The notes under the pieces are model-generated. The model was not told where the DNA came from. It made no database searches and saw only the letters and a program-made list of their open reading frames with translations. Shown here in pieces: positions 45,953-55,521 of a stretch of DNA of 64,000 bases. Both the position numbers and the translations under genes were made by a program. The stretch comes from Gallalistipes aquisgranensis (lineage in GTDB: Bacteria; Bacteroidota; Bacteroidia; Bacteroidales; Rikenellaceae), in assembly GCF_014982715.1 (NCBI RefSeq), contig NZ_JADCJY010000001.1:1488001-1552000 (forward strand), written 5' to 3'. Within the stretch, counting starts at the first letter, position 1. Each line of letters starts with the position of its first letter.

Positions 45953-47677
45953 TCATTTCTGCTCCACCCAGGCCTTCACTTCATCCGGCGTCGGATTTTT
46001 CAGCCCCAGTTTATTCTTTTTGTTGAACCCGCACAGGTCATTGAACAACTTGCCGGGAGCAGGCTTGGAGAGCGACTCGACCGTCACGTACCCCATCTTC
46101 TGCAGGACGGGGACCCACTCCGCCGGAATCCCCGCGGCCACGTACTTCTCCTCGGCATCCTTCACGGCCGCCTTCTCCGGACGCATCTGCGGGAAGAAAA
46201 GCACATCCTGGACCGAGGGCTGGTCAGTCATGAACATAGTCAGCCGGTCGATACCGATTCCCATGCCCGAACAGGTCGGCATCCCGTACTCCAGGGCACG
46301 CACGAAATCCATGTCGATGAACATCGCCTCGTCGTCACCCTTTTCGCTCAGCCGCAACTGCTCCTGGAAACGCTCCAGCTGGTCGATCGGGTCGTTCAAC
46401 TCCGAATAGGCGTTGCAGAGCTCCTTCCCGTTCACGAAAAGTTCGAACCGCTCGGTCAGTTCCGGATTGCCGCGGTGGCGCTTGCACAGGGGCGACATCT
46501 CGATCGGATAGTCCGTCACGAAGGTCGGCTGCACCAGATCGTCCTCGCAGAACTGCCCGAAAATGGCGTCGATCAGCTTGCCCTTGCCCATCGTTTCGTC
46601 TGTCTCGACGTTCAGCTTCCTGCAGGCCTCGCGCAACTCCTCCTCGTTCTTGCCCGTAATGTCGAAACCGGTCTTCTCCCGGATGGCGTCGGTCATGGTC
46701 ACCCGGCGGAACGGACGGGCGAAACTGATCGCCCGGCCGCCGATCGTCAGCTCGGTCGTACCGTTGACGGCCATGGCCACCCGCTCGAGCATCTCCTCCA
46801 CGAAGTTCATCATCCAGACATAGTCCTTATAGGCGATGTAAATCTCCATCACCGTGAACTCCGGATTGTGCGTACGGTCCATGCCCTCGTTACGGAAATC
46901 CTTGCCGAACTCGTACACCCCGTCGAAACCGCCCACGATCAGCCGCTTGAGGTACAGTTCGTTGGCGATACGCAGATAGAGCGGTATGTCGAGCGTATTG
47001 TGGTGCGTGATGAACGGACGGGCCGACGCGCCGCCCGGAATGGGCTGGAGAATCGGAGTCTCCACCTCCAGATAGCCCCGCGCATTGAAGAACTCGCGCA
47101 TGGTGGAGATGATTCTGGCACGTTTCACGAAAACCTCCCTCACCTGGGGATTCACGACCAGATCGACATAGCGCTGGCGGTAGCGCATCTCCGGATCGGT
47201 GAAGGCATCGAACGTCTGCCCCTCCTTCTCCTTGACGATGGGCAGCGGACGCACCGACTTGCTCAGCAGACGGAACTCGCGGCAGTGGACGGACAGTTCG
47301 CCCGTCTTGGTGATGAACGCAAACCCGCGTACCCCCACGATGTCGCCGATGTCGAGCAGTTTTTTGAAGACCTTGTTGTACATCGTACTCTCGGGATCGC
47401 CATCGCACACGTCGTCGCGGCGGATATAGACCTGGATGCGGCCCGTATGGTCCTGCAACTCGAAAAACGAAGCGCTGCCCATGATACGGCGGCTCATGAT
47501 GCGGCCGGCCAGCGTCACGTCGGCGAAGTTGCCCTGTTCGGGATCGAAGCCGGCGGCTATTTCGGCGGCCGTGGCCGTCACTTTCCACTCCGCTGCGGGA
47601 TAGGGGTCGATTCCCAGCTCACGCAACTGAGCGAGGGAGTTCCGGCGGATTTGTTCCTGTTCGCTAAGTTCTGCCAT
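45953..47677 (-). CDS. lysS: Lysyl-tRNA synthetase, class II
   Basis: The ATG at 47677 gives 574 residues beginning [18 protein letters not shown]; an upstream TTG is disfavoured because it overlaps the promoter. The N-terminal OB-fold binds the anticodon, and the catalytic core shows class II motifs: motif 2 in [20 protein letters not shown] and motif 3 in [15 protein letters not shown]. It charges tRNA-Lys in the cytoplasm. The last roughly 75 residues form an extra C-terminal extension after motif 3 ([19 protein letters not shown] onward), longer than the enterobacterial enzyme but common in Bacteroidota. Confidence 0.97.
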   Translation of the reverse strand: MAELSEQEQIRRNSLAQLRELGIDPYPAAEWKVTATAAEIAAGFDPEQGNFADVTLAGRIMSRRIMGSASFFELQDHTGRIQVYIRRDDVCDGDPESTMYNKVFKKLLDIGDIVGVRGFAFITKTGELSVHCREFRLLSKSVRPLPIVKEKEGQTFDAFTDPEMRYRQRYVDLVVNPQVREVFVKRARIISTMREFFNARGYLEVETPILQPIPGGASARPFITHHNTLDIPLYLRIANELYLKRLIVGGFDGVYEFGKDFRNEGMDRTHNPEFTVMEIYIAYKDYVWMMNFVEEMLERVAMAVNGTTELTIGGRAISFARPFRRVTMTDAIREKTGFDITGKNEEELREACRKLNVETDETMGKGKLIDAIFGQFCEDDLVQPTFVTDYPIEMSPLCKRHRGNPELTERFELFVNGKELCNAYSELNDPIDQLERFQEQLRLSEKGDDEAMFIDMDFVRALEYGMPTCSGMGIGIDRLTMFMTDQPSVQDVLFFPQMRPEKAAVKDAEEKYVAAGIPAEWVPVLQKMGYVTVESLSKPAPGKLFNDLCGFNKKNKLGLKNPTPDEVKAWVEQK

Positions 47678-47713
47678 AATCTTACCTGATAGTTCGGTGG
47701 TTGATACAAGGGA

Positions 47714-47744
47714 CAAATGTACGAAATTTGCCCGAATTTTTAAA
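47714..47744 (-). promoter_or_regulatory. Promoter of lysS
   Basis: On the minus strand TACATTTG (47714-47721) is a perfect -7 box, with TTTA (47741-47744) exactly 19 bases upstream as a near-consensus -33. It faces away from the promoter of the 47817 gene. Confidence 0.7.
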
Positions 47745-47753
47745 TTAATTTAC

Positions 47754-47761
47754 TATATTTG
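47754..47761 (+). promoter_or_regulatory. TATATTTG -7 box for the 47817 gene
   Basis: A perfect TAnnTTTG box on the plus strand, 56 bases before the ATG at 47817. The nearest upstream TTTG is 23 bases away, longer than usual. Confidence 0.5.
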
Positions 47762-47816
47762 AGAGTCGGCATCCGAAAAATGAACGCAGAAGGAGCCGTC
47801 AACCGGCAAAGACATC

Positions 47817-50027
47817 ATGACAGAAACGAAGAACATATCCCTCCGGCGCATCTGCGGGCTGCTTCTCGCAGGGGGCATGCTGCTGGCGGCCGGATGCGCG
47901 AAGAAGGCCCGGACGATCGACGTGGAGTACGTGCCGCAGTTCGAAAACGTCAACCACCCGCAGATCGCCTGCTGGGTCCTCACGCCGCAGGATCTGAGCG
48001 AAAGGCAATACCTGTCCGACCTGGACACGCTGGCCCGCCACGCACCTTTCGACCTGCTCTTTCTCACGGCCCGCCAGGGAACCGACTTCTACGATTTCGA
48101 CAGCATGGAGCCCGTCTTCTCGCAGATCGTGGAACGCGCCCATGAAAAGGGACTGAAAATCGGCCTTCTGCTGGGAGAGGACCGGCATGCCTCCCCCGCA
48201 CCCGACCAGGCGCAGTGGGTCGTCACCGAACAGGAAATCACCCTCGACGGAGAAGGGTACGGCCGCGTGTGCGACTCCGTACGCCACCTGAGCGAACCGG
48301 ACCGGATCACGGGAAGCGAACTCTACCGGGCCTGGGCGTTCCGCAAGACGGCCGACGGGGAGTACGAACCCGGATCGCTCATCGACATCACCCCGCGCTG
48401 CAAAACCGACTCGGCCGGCTCCCGCCGGGCCGCGATCGAGGTGATCGGCAGTCCCGAACTGGGCGGGTACACGGCCTACATCCTCACCCGCCACACATCG
48501 GATGCCTGCGCCCCCTACGACAAGAGCTCCGCACAGCACTTCGTCCGTGCGCTCCAGGCCTACCGGCACATCCCCTTCGACGGCGTGGGTCTGGAGGGTT
48601 TCACGAACCTGGGCATCCTGCCCCCGTCCCGGATGAAGGGCGACACGCTCACCGAACGCTACTGCTCGCAGGCCATGTCCGAAGCCTTGAACCAGAAATA
48701 CTGGATGGACATGCCCCGGACGCTTTTCGACATGCGGTACGTGCCGGTCGGGAAGCCCGAAATACGCATGAAAGCCATCAACGCCTACATGGACATCATG
48801 CGGGGAAGCGTCCTGCGCACGGAGAAGACCGTCGCTTACGAAGCCCGGAAGCTCTTCGGCGAGAAGACCTTCATAAGCCGTTATCTGACCGCCCGCGACC
48901 TTCATTCGGAACAGTTCGGGCTCAACGGCGAAAAGATATGGACGACGGGGCTCAAGGAGTGGTCCTCGCCCTGCGACTACACGTACAGCGACGGCAACGG
49001 TCCCCTCGGCCTGCAACTGGGACTGGCCATGTCGGGAACGGGCAACCTGCTTTACCGCACCACCCGCGACGAAGATATCGACCGCATGATCGGCCGGGCC
49101 CTCACCGGGCTCCGGTACGGCATACGCACCCACTACATGCTCGACCGCAGGACAGACATCGACGATCCCCTCACCCGTTCCCGGCTGCGGGCCATCGAGC
49201 AGTGCACCCGGCTGCTGAACCGTTTCGACCCGGCGCTGCCCGACGTGAAACTGCTGGTCGTCTTCGGAGTGGAGGCCCTCTCGAACTGGTATCCCGACCA
49301 GGAGAGCCGCGGAGCCTACGACATCAACTGCAAACTGGCCGTCGAAGAGAAGATCGAACGGCTCTGGCAGGCGGGCTACATGCACGCGCTGGTGCCGAGC
49401 GACGTGATCGTGGACGGGAAACTGCAGCTGGACGCCGACAACAAACCCACCATGAACGGCCACACGTTCGACGCCGTCATCTATCTTTATCCCGAATACG
49501 CCCGCAGCGAAGTGGTCGACTTTCTGGACAAATACGTGAGCCGGGGAGGTAAACTGATGATCGAGGGCAACACCTCGCACGATTTCCGGGGCGAGAGGAT
49601 CAACACCTCCCGCTGGCTGAAAATCTACCAGCTGGCCAAATCGCTCACCTTTTCGTTCGAGGAGGTGTTCCCCTCGCTGGGCGTGGAACGCAGCGACGAT
49701 GCGGAGGGAGTCCGCATGGAGGACGGTTCATGGATATTCACCGACCGGCAGTCGCTCACGGGCGACCGCCCCGCCGCCTTTGCCTTCACAGTGGGCGACG
49801 ACCGCTACACGGGTCTCTATCACGGCATGGCAGCCGTGCAGGCCGATCCTGGAAAAGGATTGCAGAAACTGGCCGCCCACCGCTTCCGCGAGATCGCCTG
49901 CAACGGGAAAATGCTGCTGAGCCTTCCCGAACCGGCCGACATTTATCTGGAAATCGGGAAGGACGCGACCCGTATCATCGTGGCCGACACCACGGACCGG
50001 ATCAAACCCCTGCTGGACAATCTGTAA
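47817..50027 (+). CDS. Unclassified lipoprotein with glycosidase-like two-domain plan
   Basis: A 736-residue lipoprotein with signal MTETKNISLRRICGLLLAGG ending at cysteine 27. The mature end CAKKART is basic, so surface export is unlikely. Residues about 50-420 read like a TIM barrel: HPQIACWVLTPQDLSERQYL, PFDLLFLTARQGTDFYDFDS, and HEKGLKIGLLLG. Residues about 440-620, with VKLLVVFGVEALSNWYP and AVIYLYPEYARSEVVDFLDK followed by SRGGKLMIEG, resemble the amidotransferase-like trimerisation domain of GH42 beta-galactosidases. I do not recognise a named family and cannot point to a catalytic pair with confidence. It has its own promoter and no carbohydrate-gene neighbours. Confidence 0.7.
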   Translation: MTETKNISLRRICGLLLAGGMLLAAGCAKKARTIDVEYVPQFENVNHPQIACWVLTPQDLSERQYLSDLDTLARHAPFDLLFLTARQGTDFYDFDSMEPVFSQIVERAHEKGLKIGLLLGEDRHASPAPDQAQWVVTEQEITLDGEGYGRVCDSVRHLSEPDRITGSELYRAWAFRKTADGEYEPGSLIDITPRCKTDSAGSRRAAIEVIGSPELGGYTAYILTRHTSDACAPYDKSSAQHFVRALQAYRHIPFDGVGLEGFTNLGILPPSRMKGDTLTERYCSQAMSEALNQKYWMDMPRTLFDMRYVPVGKPEIRMKAINAYMDIMRGSVLRTEKTVAYEARKLFGEKTFISRYLTARDLHSEQFGLNGEKIWTTGLKEWSSPCDYTYSDGNGPLGLQLGLAMSGTGNLLYRTTRDEDIDRMIGRALTGLRYGIRTHYMLDRRTDIDDPLTRSRLRAIEQCTRLLNRFDPALPDVKLLVVFGVEALSNWYPDQESRGAYDINCKLAVEEKIERLWQAGYMHALVPSDVIVDGKLQLDADNKPTMNGHTFDAVIYLYPEYARSEVVDFLDKYVSRGGKLMIEGNTSHDFRGERINTSRWLKIYQLAKSLTFSFEEVFPSLGVERSDDAEGVRMEDGSWIFTDRQSLTGDRPAAFAFTVGDDRYTGLYHGMAAVQADPGKGLQKLAAHRFREIACNGKMLLSLPEPADIYLEIGKDATRIIVADTTDRIKPLLDNL

Positions 50028-50036
50028 AACGAAACC

Positions 50037-50060
50037 CGGCGGCAGACGGCTCCTGCCGCC
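50037..50060 (-). terminator. Hairpin between convergent genes
   Basis: GGCGGCAG at 50038-50045 pairs with CTGCCGCC at 50053-50060 around a 7-base loop. In the minus direction it is followed by a moderately U-rich stretch, so it probably terminates the kdsC-containing transcript. Confidence 0.5.
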
Positions 50061-50096
50061 CGGCCCGCCGGGATACATTCCGCTCTTCCGCCGGTC

Positions 50097-50633
50097 CTAC
50101 GCCGAGGCCACGCAGTTGACCCCGCGCGAATCCTTCGCCCAGTCGCCCCGGGCACGCAGCACCTGCTCCACCACGTCGCGCACGCATCCGCGGCCGCCCG
50201 CGAATCCGGAGACATAGCGCGACACCCCGATCACCTCCGCCGCCGCATCGGCCGGACAGACGGGCATGCCCGCGTAGGCCATGGCCTCCACGTCAGGAAT
50301 GTCGTCGCCCATGAAAAGCACCTCCTCCCGCTCCAGACCGAAATCGGACATGAACTCCTTCAACGCATCGATCTTGTCCCGGCAGTTGGCATACAGACGA
50401 GTGACGCCCAGCATCTCGAACCGCTTTTCCAGCCCGCGGCCCCGGCCCCCCGTAATGATACATACCGGATAGCCCGCCTTCAGGGCATAGGCCACGGCAT
50501 AGCCGTCCTTGGCATAATACTGGCGGATGAACTCCCCTTCCGGAGTCACGGTGATCCCCCCGTCGGTGAAGACACCGTCCACGTCGAACACGAAAGCCCT
50601 CACCCGGGCTATATCTTCTTTGAAGTTTCCCAT
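50097..50633 (-). CDS. kdsC: KDO-8-phosphate phosphatase (KdsC-like HAD)
   Basis: A 178-residue HAD-superfamily phosphatase without a cap domain. Motif I is FVFDVDGVFTDGG (nucleophile Asp), motif II the threonine of CIITGG, and motif IV GDDIPDVEAM. These match KdsC, which dephosphorylates KDO-8-phosphate on the way to LPS core sugar. With lpxB in the same window, this supports an LPS-producing envelope. Its start overlaps the end of the DUF2520 gene by 25 bases, indicating tight coupling. The C-terminal tail (KDSRGVNCVASA) extends beyond the usual end. Confidence 0.92.
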   Translation of the reverse strand: MGNFKEDIARVRAFVFDVDGVFTDGGITVTPEGEFIRQYYAKDGYAVAYALKAGYPVCIITGGRGRGLEKRFEMLGVTRLYANCRDKIDALKEFMSDFGLEREEVLFMGDDIPDVEAMAYAGMPVCPADAAAEVIGVSRYVSGFAGGRGCVRDVVEQVLRARGDWAKDSRGVNCVASA

Positions 50634-51382
50634 ATGTTTTTGCTCAGATTGATATAGATGTTACGGTAATCGGGCCTCTCGACCAGCATGTCGCAATGGC
50701 GGCTCTTGGTCCGGTAGTCGTTGCGCACGGCGGGCCCGGTCTGGATCATCCGGGGCGAGGAGGCATCCACGGCTTTGAGCGCCGTCTCCCGGATCAACGG
50801 TTTGAGCAGGTCGAACGGCAGCCGGGCCGACGAGAGCAGGTCCTCGCCGATCGTGTACATATAATTGGTGAAATTGCACGCGAAGACGGCGGCCAGATGC
50901 AACTGCGCCCGCTCCTCCGACGAGGTCTCCCGCACGTTCGACGAGAGCGCCGACGCCACCTCCGACACCGCATTCAGCGCCGTGGACGTGGCCCCTTCCA
51001 CGAGGAAAGGCACGTCGTCCAGAGCCACTTCGCGTCCCCGAGTAAATGTCTGGAGCGGATAGAGCACCGCCCGGTGGACGATGCGGGGCGAGAGGGCCTC
51101 CAACTCCACGCTCCCGGCCGTATGGGCCACCACGGCCCCGCCGAAATCGAGCTGGGCGGAGAGCTTTCCGATCGCCCGGTCCGACACGGCGATCACGTAG
51201 AGCCCCGCCGGAGCCAGAGCCGCAGGATCGTCCGTCCACGGACATCCGCACCGGGCGGCCAGTTCCGGCCCCGTCTCCCGGTTGCGGGCGAAAATCTGCA
51301 CGGGACCCATTCCCTTCTTTTTCAGCGCCAGGGCCAACGCTTCGGCCACATTGCCGCTTCCGATCACAACGATTTCCTTCAT
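50609..51382 (-). CDS. Rossmann-like/DUF2520 oxidoreductase-like protein
   Basis: The ATG at 51382 gives 257 residues starting MKEIVVIGSGNVAEALALAL, an NAD(P)-type Rossmann loop. The later half with LHLAAVFACNFTNYMYTIGE and DLLKPLIRETALKAVD matches DUF2520, which resembles the C-terminal domain of F420-dependent NADP oxidoreductases and ketopantoate-type reductases. Substrate is unknown. Its start overlaps the YihY stop codon, and its end overlaps kdsC; DUF2520-kdsC pairs are common in Bacteroidota. Confidence 0.88.
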   Translation of the reverse strand: MKEIVVIGSGNVAEALALALKKKGMGPVQIFARNRETGPELAARCGCPWTDDPAALAPAGLYVIAVSDRAIGKLSAQLDFGGAVVAHTAGSVELEALSPRIVHRAVLYPLQTFTRGREVALDDVPFLVEGATSTALNAVSEVASALSSNVRETSSEERAQLHLAAVFACNFTNYMYTIGEDLLSSARLPFDLLKPLIRETALKAVDASSPRMIQTGPAVRNDYRTKSRHCDMLVERPDYRNIYINLSKNIWETSKKI

Positions 51383-52683
51383 CAGATATCCATTAACAGC
51401 CGGTTCGACGGCGAATCGACGGCACACAGCCGCACCCCGTCGACCAGTTCGTTCACTTTCCTCATCTCGGGACTCTGGTCCCATTCGATATTCGACTCAC
51501 CGTGGCCCTCTACACAGTTGACCACGTCGAATACCGTGATCGCATGCACGTCGTGTCCCGGCATGTACATGTTCACCCGCTCGTCCCGCTCGTTCTCCAC
51601 CGCCACCAGCATACCGCACTGCTCCAGATCGAAAATCACGTCGCGGACGATCCGCACGGGAAGGTCCAGCTGCCGGGCCACGATCTCCGTGGAGACGGGG
51701 CCCTCCCCCTTCAGGAAATGCCGCACGGCCACCAGCATCACGGCCACGGTCACCTTGCGCCGGTGGTCGTAGCTCATGTTCATTGCCTGCCGCTCCTGCT
51801 CGTACTTGTCGATATTCTGGTAGGCGAACGAGAGTTCGCCGCCGAACAGCAGAATCTGCCAGCTGGTCTGCAACCAGATCAGAAAGAGGGGCAGCGCCGC
51901 GAAACTTCCGTAAATCGCATTGTAGGAGGATACCTGCGACTGGATATAGAAATAGCCGATCTGAAAAAGCTGGAAAACCGTACCGGCGATCACACCGGCC
52001 ATCAGGGCGCTGCGGAACCTCACCTTCGTGTTGGGCATCACCCGGTAGATCAGGGCGAACATGATCCAGATCGAGACCAGCGAGGCCAGCCCGAACAGGA
52101 GGTCCACCCAGAACGACCCTGCCACATCCGTAAGGCTACGGCGCAGATAGATCGAGATGCTGTTGGAAATGGCCCACAGGATCGGCGCCACGAAAACCAC
52201 GGCCATGTAGTCGCTGAACTTGCGGGTGATGCTGCGGGCCTTGCGCACTTCCCAGATATTGTTGAAGGCGCTCTCGACATTGCCGAACACCTTCATCACC
52301 GACCACAGCAGCACCACGAAGCCCACCGAGGCGATCACGCCTCCCCGGGCCCGGATCAGCATGTTGTTGGCGAAGTCGATGATCTGATCGATGATCAGGG
52401 TGTACTGCGGATACTCGCGGTAGAGGTATTCGTTAAAACTGTTCTCCATGCCGAACCCCTTGATGACCCCGAACACGAGGGCCGCGATCGGCACGATCGA
52501 CATGAGGGTGTAGAACGTCAGCGCAGCCGAACGCACCGCCAGGTTGTGCTCACCCAGTCCCCGCGCCATGAAGATGACGACCTTGAACTGGCGCACGGCC
52601 CAACGCATCTTGCGGGACTTGTAGTCGTTCTCCTTCGTCTGCCAGATGCCTTCGGTGATGAATTCTATGATCCGCTTTATCAT
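51382..52683 (-). CDS. YihY/BrkB family membrane protein with C-terminal winged-helix-like region
   Basis: A 433-residue integral membrane protein. The N-terminal two-thirds matches the YihY/UPF0761 (formerly RNase BN) family: RSAALTFYTLMSIVPIAALV, several hydrophobic spans and LFGGELSFAYQN. The C-terminal part (about 320-433) looks like a winged-helix domain, with STEIVARQLDLPVRIVRDVI and FDLEQCGMLVAV. The old ribonuclease assignment was disproved for this family, so function is unknown, perhaps transport. It has a promoter box upstream and is coupled to the DUF2520 gene. Confidence 0.88.
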   Translation of the reverse strand: MIKRIIEFITEGIWQTKENDYKSRKMRWAVRQFKVVIFMARGLGEHNLAVRSAALTFYTLMSIVPIAALVFGVIKGFGMENSFNEYLYREYPQYTLIIDQIIDFANNMLIRARGGVIASVGFVVLLWSVMKVFGNVESAFNNIWEVRKARSITRKFSDYMAVVFVAPILWAISNSISIYLRRSLTDVAGSFWVDLLFGLASLVSIWIMFALIYRVMPNTKVRFRSALMAGVIAGTVFQLFQIGYFYIQSQVSSYNAIYGSFAALPLFLIWLQTSWQILLFGGELSFAYQNIDKYEQERQAMNMSYDHRRKVTVAVMLVAVRHFLKGEGPVSTEIVARQLDLPVRIVRDVIFDLEQCGMLVAVENERDERVNMYMPGHDVHAITVFDVVNCVEGHGESNIEWDQSPEMRKVNELVDGVRLCAVDSPSNRLLMDI

Positions 52684-52718
52684 GGTGCGTGCGCAGTTTT
52701 ATCGTACCGGCCGGTGTG

Positions 52719-52726
52719 CAAAGATA
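52719..52726 (-). promoter_or_regulatory. TATCTTTG -7 box for the YihY operon
   Basis: The minus strand reads TATCTTTG, 36 bases before the ATG at 52683, in the gap after the methyltransferase gene. It should drive yihY, DUF2520 and kdsC. Confidence 0.6.
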
Positions 52727-52739
52727 GCATTTTCGCCCG

Positions 52740-53990
52740 TTAATCGACCCAGACGACCAGCAGTTTTTCACCTGCCCGGGTAAAGACCGCCTGCATCGTT
52801 CCCCCTTCCTTCACGCCCAGCGCCGCGGCGATCTGCCCGTTGGAGAAGGGAAAGTCCCTCCGCAGGATGGTCAGGCGGGCGATACCCTGCTCCTTCATCC
52901 GCCTCTTTATCTCTTTGGGCCGGTAGGGCTCCGCGGAGACGATCCGAAGGGCCCGACCCCACAGTCCGCCTTCCGGCAGTTCCTCTGCAAAAACGCAGCC
53001 GTTCTCGCCGCCGCACCAGAGGCCCGGCCCGTCGTAATGACGGCACACGAGCCGCGCCTTCTGCAACGCCACGTCGGGCAGGATCAGCCACCGGAACCGC
53101 TCCCACGAAGAGGGCGCGGGATGCCTCATATCCCGTTCCCCGACCGCGGGAAATTCCATGCGGCCGATGCCGACCGCACGCACGGCCTTCGTCGGGGAGA
53201 CGATCCCCTCCCCCGTCTCGATCACCACCTGTTTGCACTCCCCTCCCTCGGAGACCGCCTCCACGCGGCAGGCCGGCCCGAACAGACGGAAAGCCTCCTC
53301 CACGTCAAAAAGCGGCGAACACTTGACCACCACCCGACGGGCCAGGGCCAGCAGACGGGGCATCAGCGCCATCACGTCCGGCGAACAATCTTCGAGCAGC
53401 ACCCGTTTCTCGCCCTTTCCACCGCGGCGGTCGGGATCGACGTAAATCAGATCGACGGGCAGCACAGGGAAAGCCGCACGCCGGGGCTCTTCCTCCCCTG
53501 TACAGGACCGCACACACGGAAAACTCCCGTCTCCGCCCTCTTCCAGCCACCGGACGAATTCCTCGGCCGAAGCGTTCACCACTTCGATGCCGGAAGCCCC
53601 GAGCAGCCTGAAATTGGATGCCGCCAGCAACGCCACGGCAGGGTCGCGCTCGACGCTCACCACACGGGCGAAACGACGCGACAACCCGAACGAATCGACA
53701 CCCAGTCCGCAGGTCAGGTCGATACAACAGGCTCCCTCCCGCTCCGGGAAATCGGCGCACGCCTCGCTGCTCGACTGCTCGAAAGCCAGCGGAGGCAACA
53801 CACACCGGACCACATAATAGGACGGGAGCTTTTTCCGGGCCCGTTGCAGGTACTTCACCTGCGAGGCAGCCTCCGCAGCGTCGGGACCACCCGCACGCAG
53901 GGCCACCTGCACCGGATCGGAACCGATGTACCGCTCCACGAGTGCCCTCACACCGGGCGAGAACAGGCGTTTTATATCATCAGGCGTCAT
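52740..53990 (-). CDS. SAM-dependent methyltransferase with THUMP-like and PG_1098-type domains
   Basis: The ATG at 53990 gives 416 residues beginning MTPDDIKRLFSPGVRALVER. The class I methyltransferase core has IDLTCGLGVDSFGLSRRF (SAM loop) and LIYVDPDRRGGKG, with a D-P-D pattern like nucleic acid N-methyltransferases. The C-terminal region (RPKEIKRRMKEQGIARLTIL and KLLVVW) matches the THUMP-like domain of P. gingivalis PG_1098-type proteins. An RNA base is the likely substrate, by inference. It overlaps the end of the comEC gene by 11 bases. Confidence 0.85.
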   Translation of the reverse strand: MTPDDIKRLFSPGVRALVERYIGSDPVQVALRAGGPDAAEAASQVKYLQRARKKLPSYYVVRCVLPPLAFEQSSSEACADFPEREGACCIDLTCGLGVDSFGLSRRFARVVSVERDPAVALLAASNFRLLGASGIEVVNASAEEFVRWLEEGGDGSFPCVRSCTGEEEPRRAAFPVLPVDLIYVDPDRRGGKGEKRVLLEDCSPDVMALMPRLLALARRVVVKCSPLFDVEEAFRLFGPACRVEAVSEGGECKQVVIETGEGIVSPTKAVRAVGIGRMEFPAVGERDMRHPAPSSWERFRWLILPDVALQKARLVCRHYDGPGLWCGGENGCVFAEELPEGGLWGRALRIVSAEPYRPKEIKRRMKEQGIARLTILRRDFPFSNGQIAAALGVKEGGTMQAVFTRAGEKLLVVWVD

Positions 53991-55497
53991 ATTCCAGGGA
54001 GAATTTACGGTCGTCCCGCCCGTACCACCAGACGGCGAGCAGAAGATAGACGAGGTAATATCCAGCCACGAACCAGAGCGGAATCCGCACGTCGAAAGCG
54101 GCCCACGGCAGCTCCGCACACCATTTCACCACGGCGTTCTGGAGCCAGGCACACCCTTCCAGCCCGGCCGAGAAGACACCAGCCAGCACCGGGAAGGGAA
54201 GGATCATCCACCCCACGGCCAGCAGCACGATCAGATGGGCCGTCAGCACCACCGCCGGATTGATGAGCATACCCACCAGCGGAAAACTGCCGAACTGCCA
54301 CACCACCAGCGGAGCGGTGCCCATCGTGGCGACCACGCCGATAATCACGACCGAAATCAGCAGGTTGAGCGGCCCGCAGCGGGTGCGCAGCCGCCGGTAA
54401 AGCGGACCGAAAGCGACGAATATGGCCAGTACGGCCAGGAACGAAAGCTGGAAACTGATGTCGAACAGGTAGTTGGGGTCGATGGCCAGCATGACGGCCG
54501 CCGTGGCGAGCATCGTATTGACCGGATTGCGGTACCGGGTGGCCGCCAGTGCGACCTGGATACCGGAAAACATGAACGCCGCACGGATCACCGAAGGTGA
54601 AAGTCCCGCCGCCGCGGCATAGAGCCAGATCGCCGCGACCGCCGCCACGTTCTTCGCAATATGTCCCCTCCGCACGGCCGGCAACAGATAGAAAAGGACA
54701 TTGACCAGCGAAAAGACGATCCCCACGTGCAGTCCCGACACGGCCAGCAGATGCGAAGCCCCCACCCTGCCGTACGCGGCCCGAAGCTCAGGGCTCATCT
54801 CCCGCTTGTCGCCTACCGCCATGGCCGAAACCACGGCCCGCGCATCGTCCGAGAGCGAAAGCCGTCCGAGCAGACGGGCCGCACCGCCCTGTACCCTACG
54901 GGCCCAGGAGAGCGGCGTCGCGGTCTGCGCCGGACTGCGGGTCAAGAGCCTGCCGGGCGTGACGAATACCTTGCCGCAGAAACCGCGCGTACGCATCAGC
55001 TTCCCGTACCCGCTCCGTGTCGTGTCGATCGGATTCACGTAGGCCAGCGCGGCGTACTGTCCGCCCTGTTCCACCCTCTGGCAGGTATCCACCCAAAGCA
55101 ACACCCGGGCACGGGCCGCCCGCCACCGGGCCTTTTCGTCCTTTTCATACCGGAAATACCCCACATCGGCCGCCGTCCGCTGCCAACGTCCGCGATCGGA
55201 AGGATTTTCGATCACCTGGAAGGTCAGCAGCAGACGCTCGCCCTTGGGCAGCGGATCGTTCGTGCGGTGCAGCTGGGCCAACAGCACAGCGGAGAGAAAG
55301 ACGGAGAGCGTGACATAGCACCAGGACTCCCGCCGCCGGTATCCCGCCCAGGCCAGCAGCCAGGCCGCCGCGAGCGATCCGCACAGCACGCCCCACGGGA
55401 GCGTGTAGCTGCGGGCCACGACGATTCCCGCGATCATCGGCAGGATGATCCGCAAAAAAGGGGTATTCCGTATGCCATTGGCCAGACCGCCCTCCAT
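53980..55497 (-). CDS. ComEC/Rec2-family competence membrane protein, without metallo-beta-lactamase domain
   Basis: A 505-residue membrane protein. The N-terminal DUF4131-like part (helices plus a beta-rich OB-like segment, about 15-200) is followed by the competence domain with GASHLLAVSGLHVGIVFSLV (about 230-250) and many membrane helices. In Bacillus and Neisseria, ComEC forms the inner-membrane DNA channel and carries a C-terminal MBL nuclease domain; here the protein ends after the membrane domain. No separate MBL gene adjoins it. It may import DNA or another solute. It precedes the methyltransferase gene. Confidence 0.88.
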   Translation of the reverse strand: MEGGLANGIRNTPFLRIILPMIAGIVVARSYTLPWGVLCGSLAAAWLLAWAGYRRRESWCYVTLSVFLSAVLLAQLHRTNDPLPKGERLLLTFQVIENPSDRGRWQRTAADVGYFRYEKDEKARWRAARARVLLWVDTCQRVEQGGQYAALAYVNPIDTTRSGYGKLMRTRGFCGKVFVTPGRLLTRSPAQTATPLSWARRVQGGAARLLGRLSLSDDARAVVSAMAVGDKREMSPELRAAYGRVGASHLLAVSGLHVGIVFSLVNVLFYLLPAVRRGHIAKNVAAVAAIWLYAAAAGLSPSVIRAAFMFSGIQVALAATRYRNPVNTMLATAAVMLAIDPNYLFDISFQLSFLAVLAIFVAFGPLYRRLRTRCGPLNLLISVVIIGVVATMGTAPLVVWQFGSFPLVGMLINPAVVLTAHLIVLLAVGWMILPFPVLAGVFSAGLEGCAWLQNAVVKWCAELPWAAFDVRIPLWFVAGYYLVYLLLAVWWYGRDDRKFSLEYDA

Positions 55498-55521
55498 GAT
55501 CGTGATTCTATGTATGTCCCG

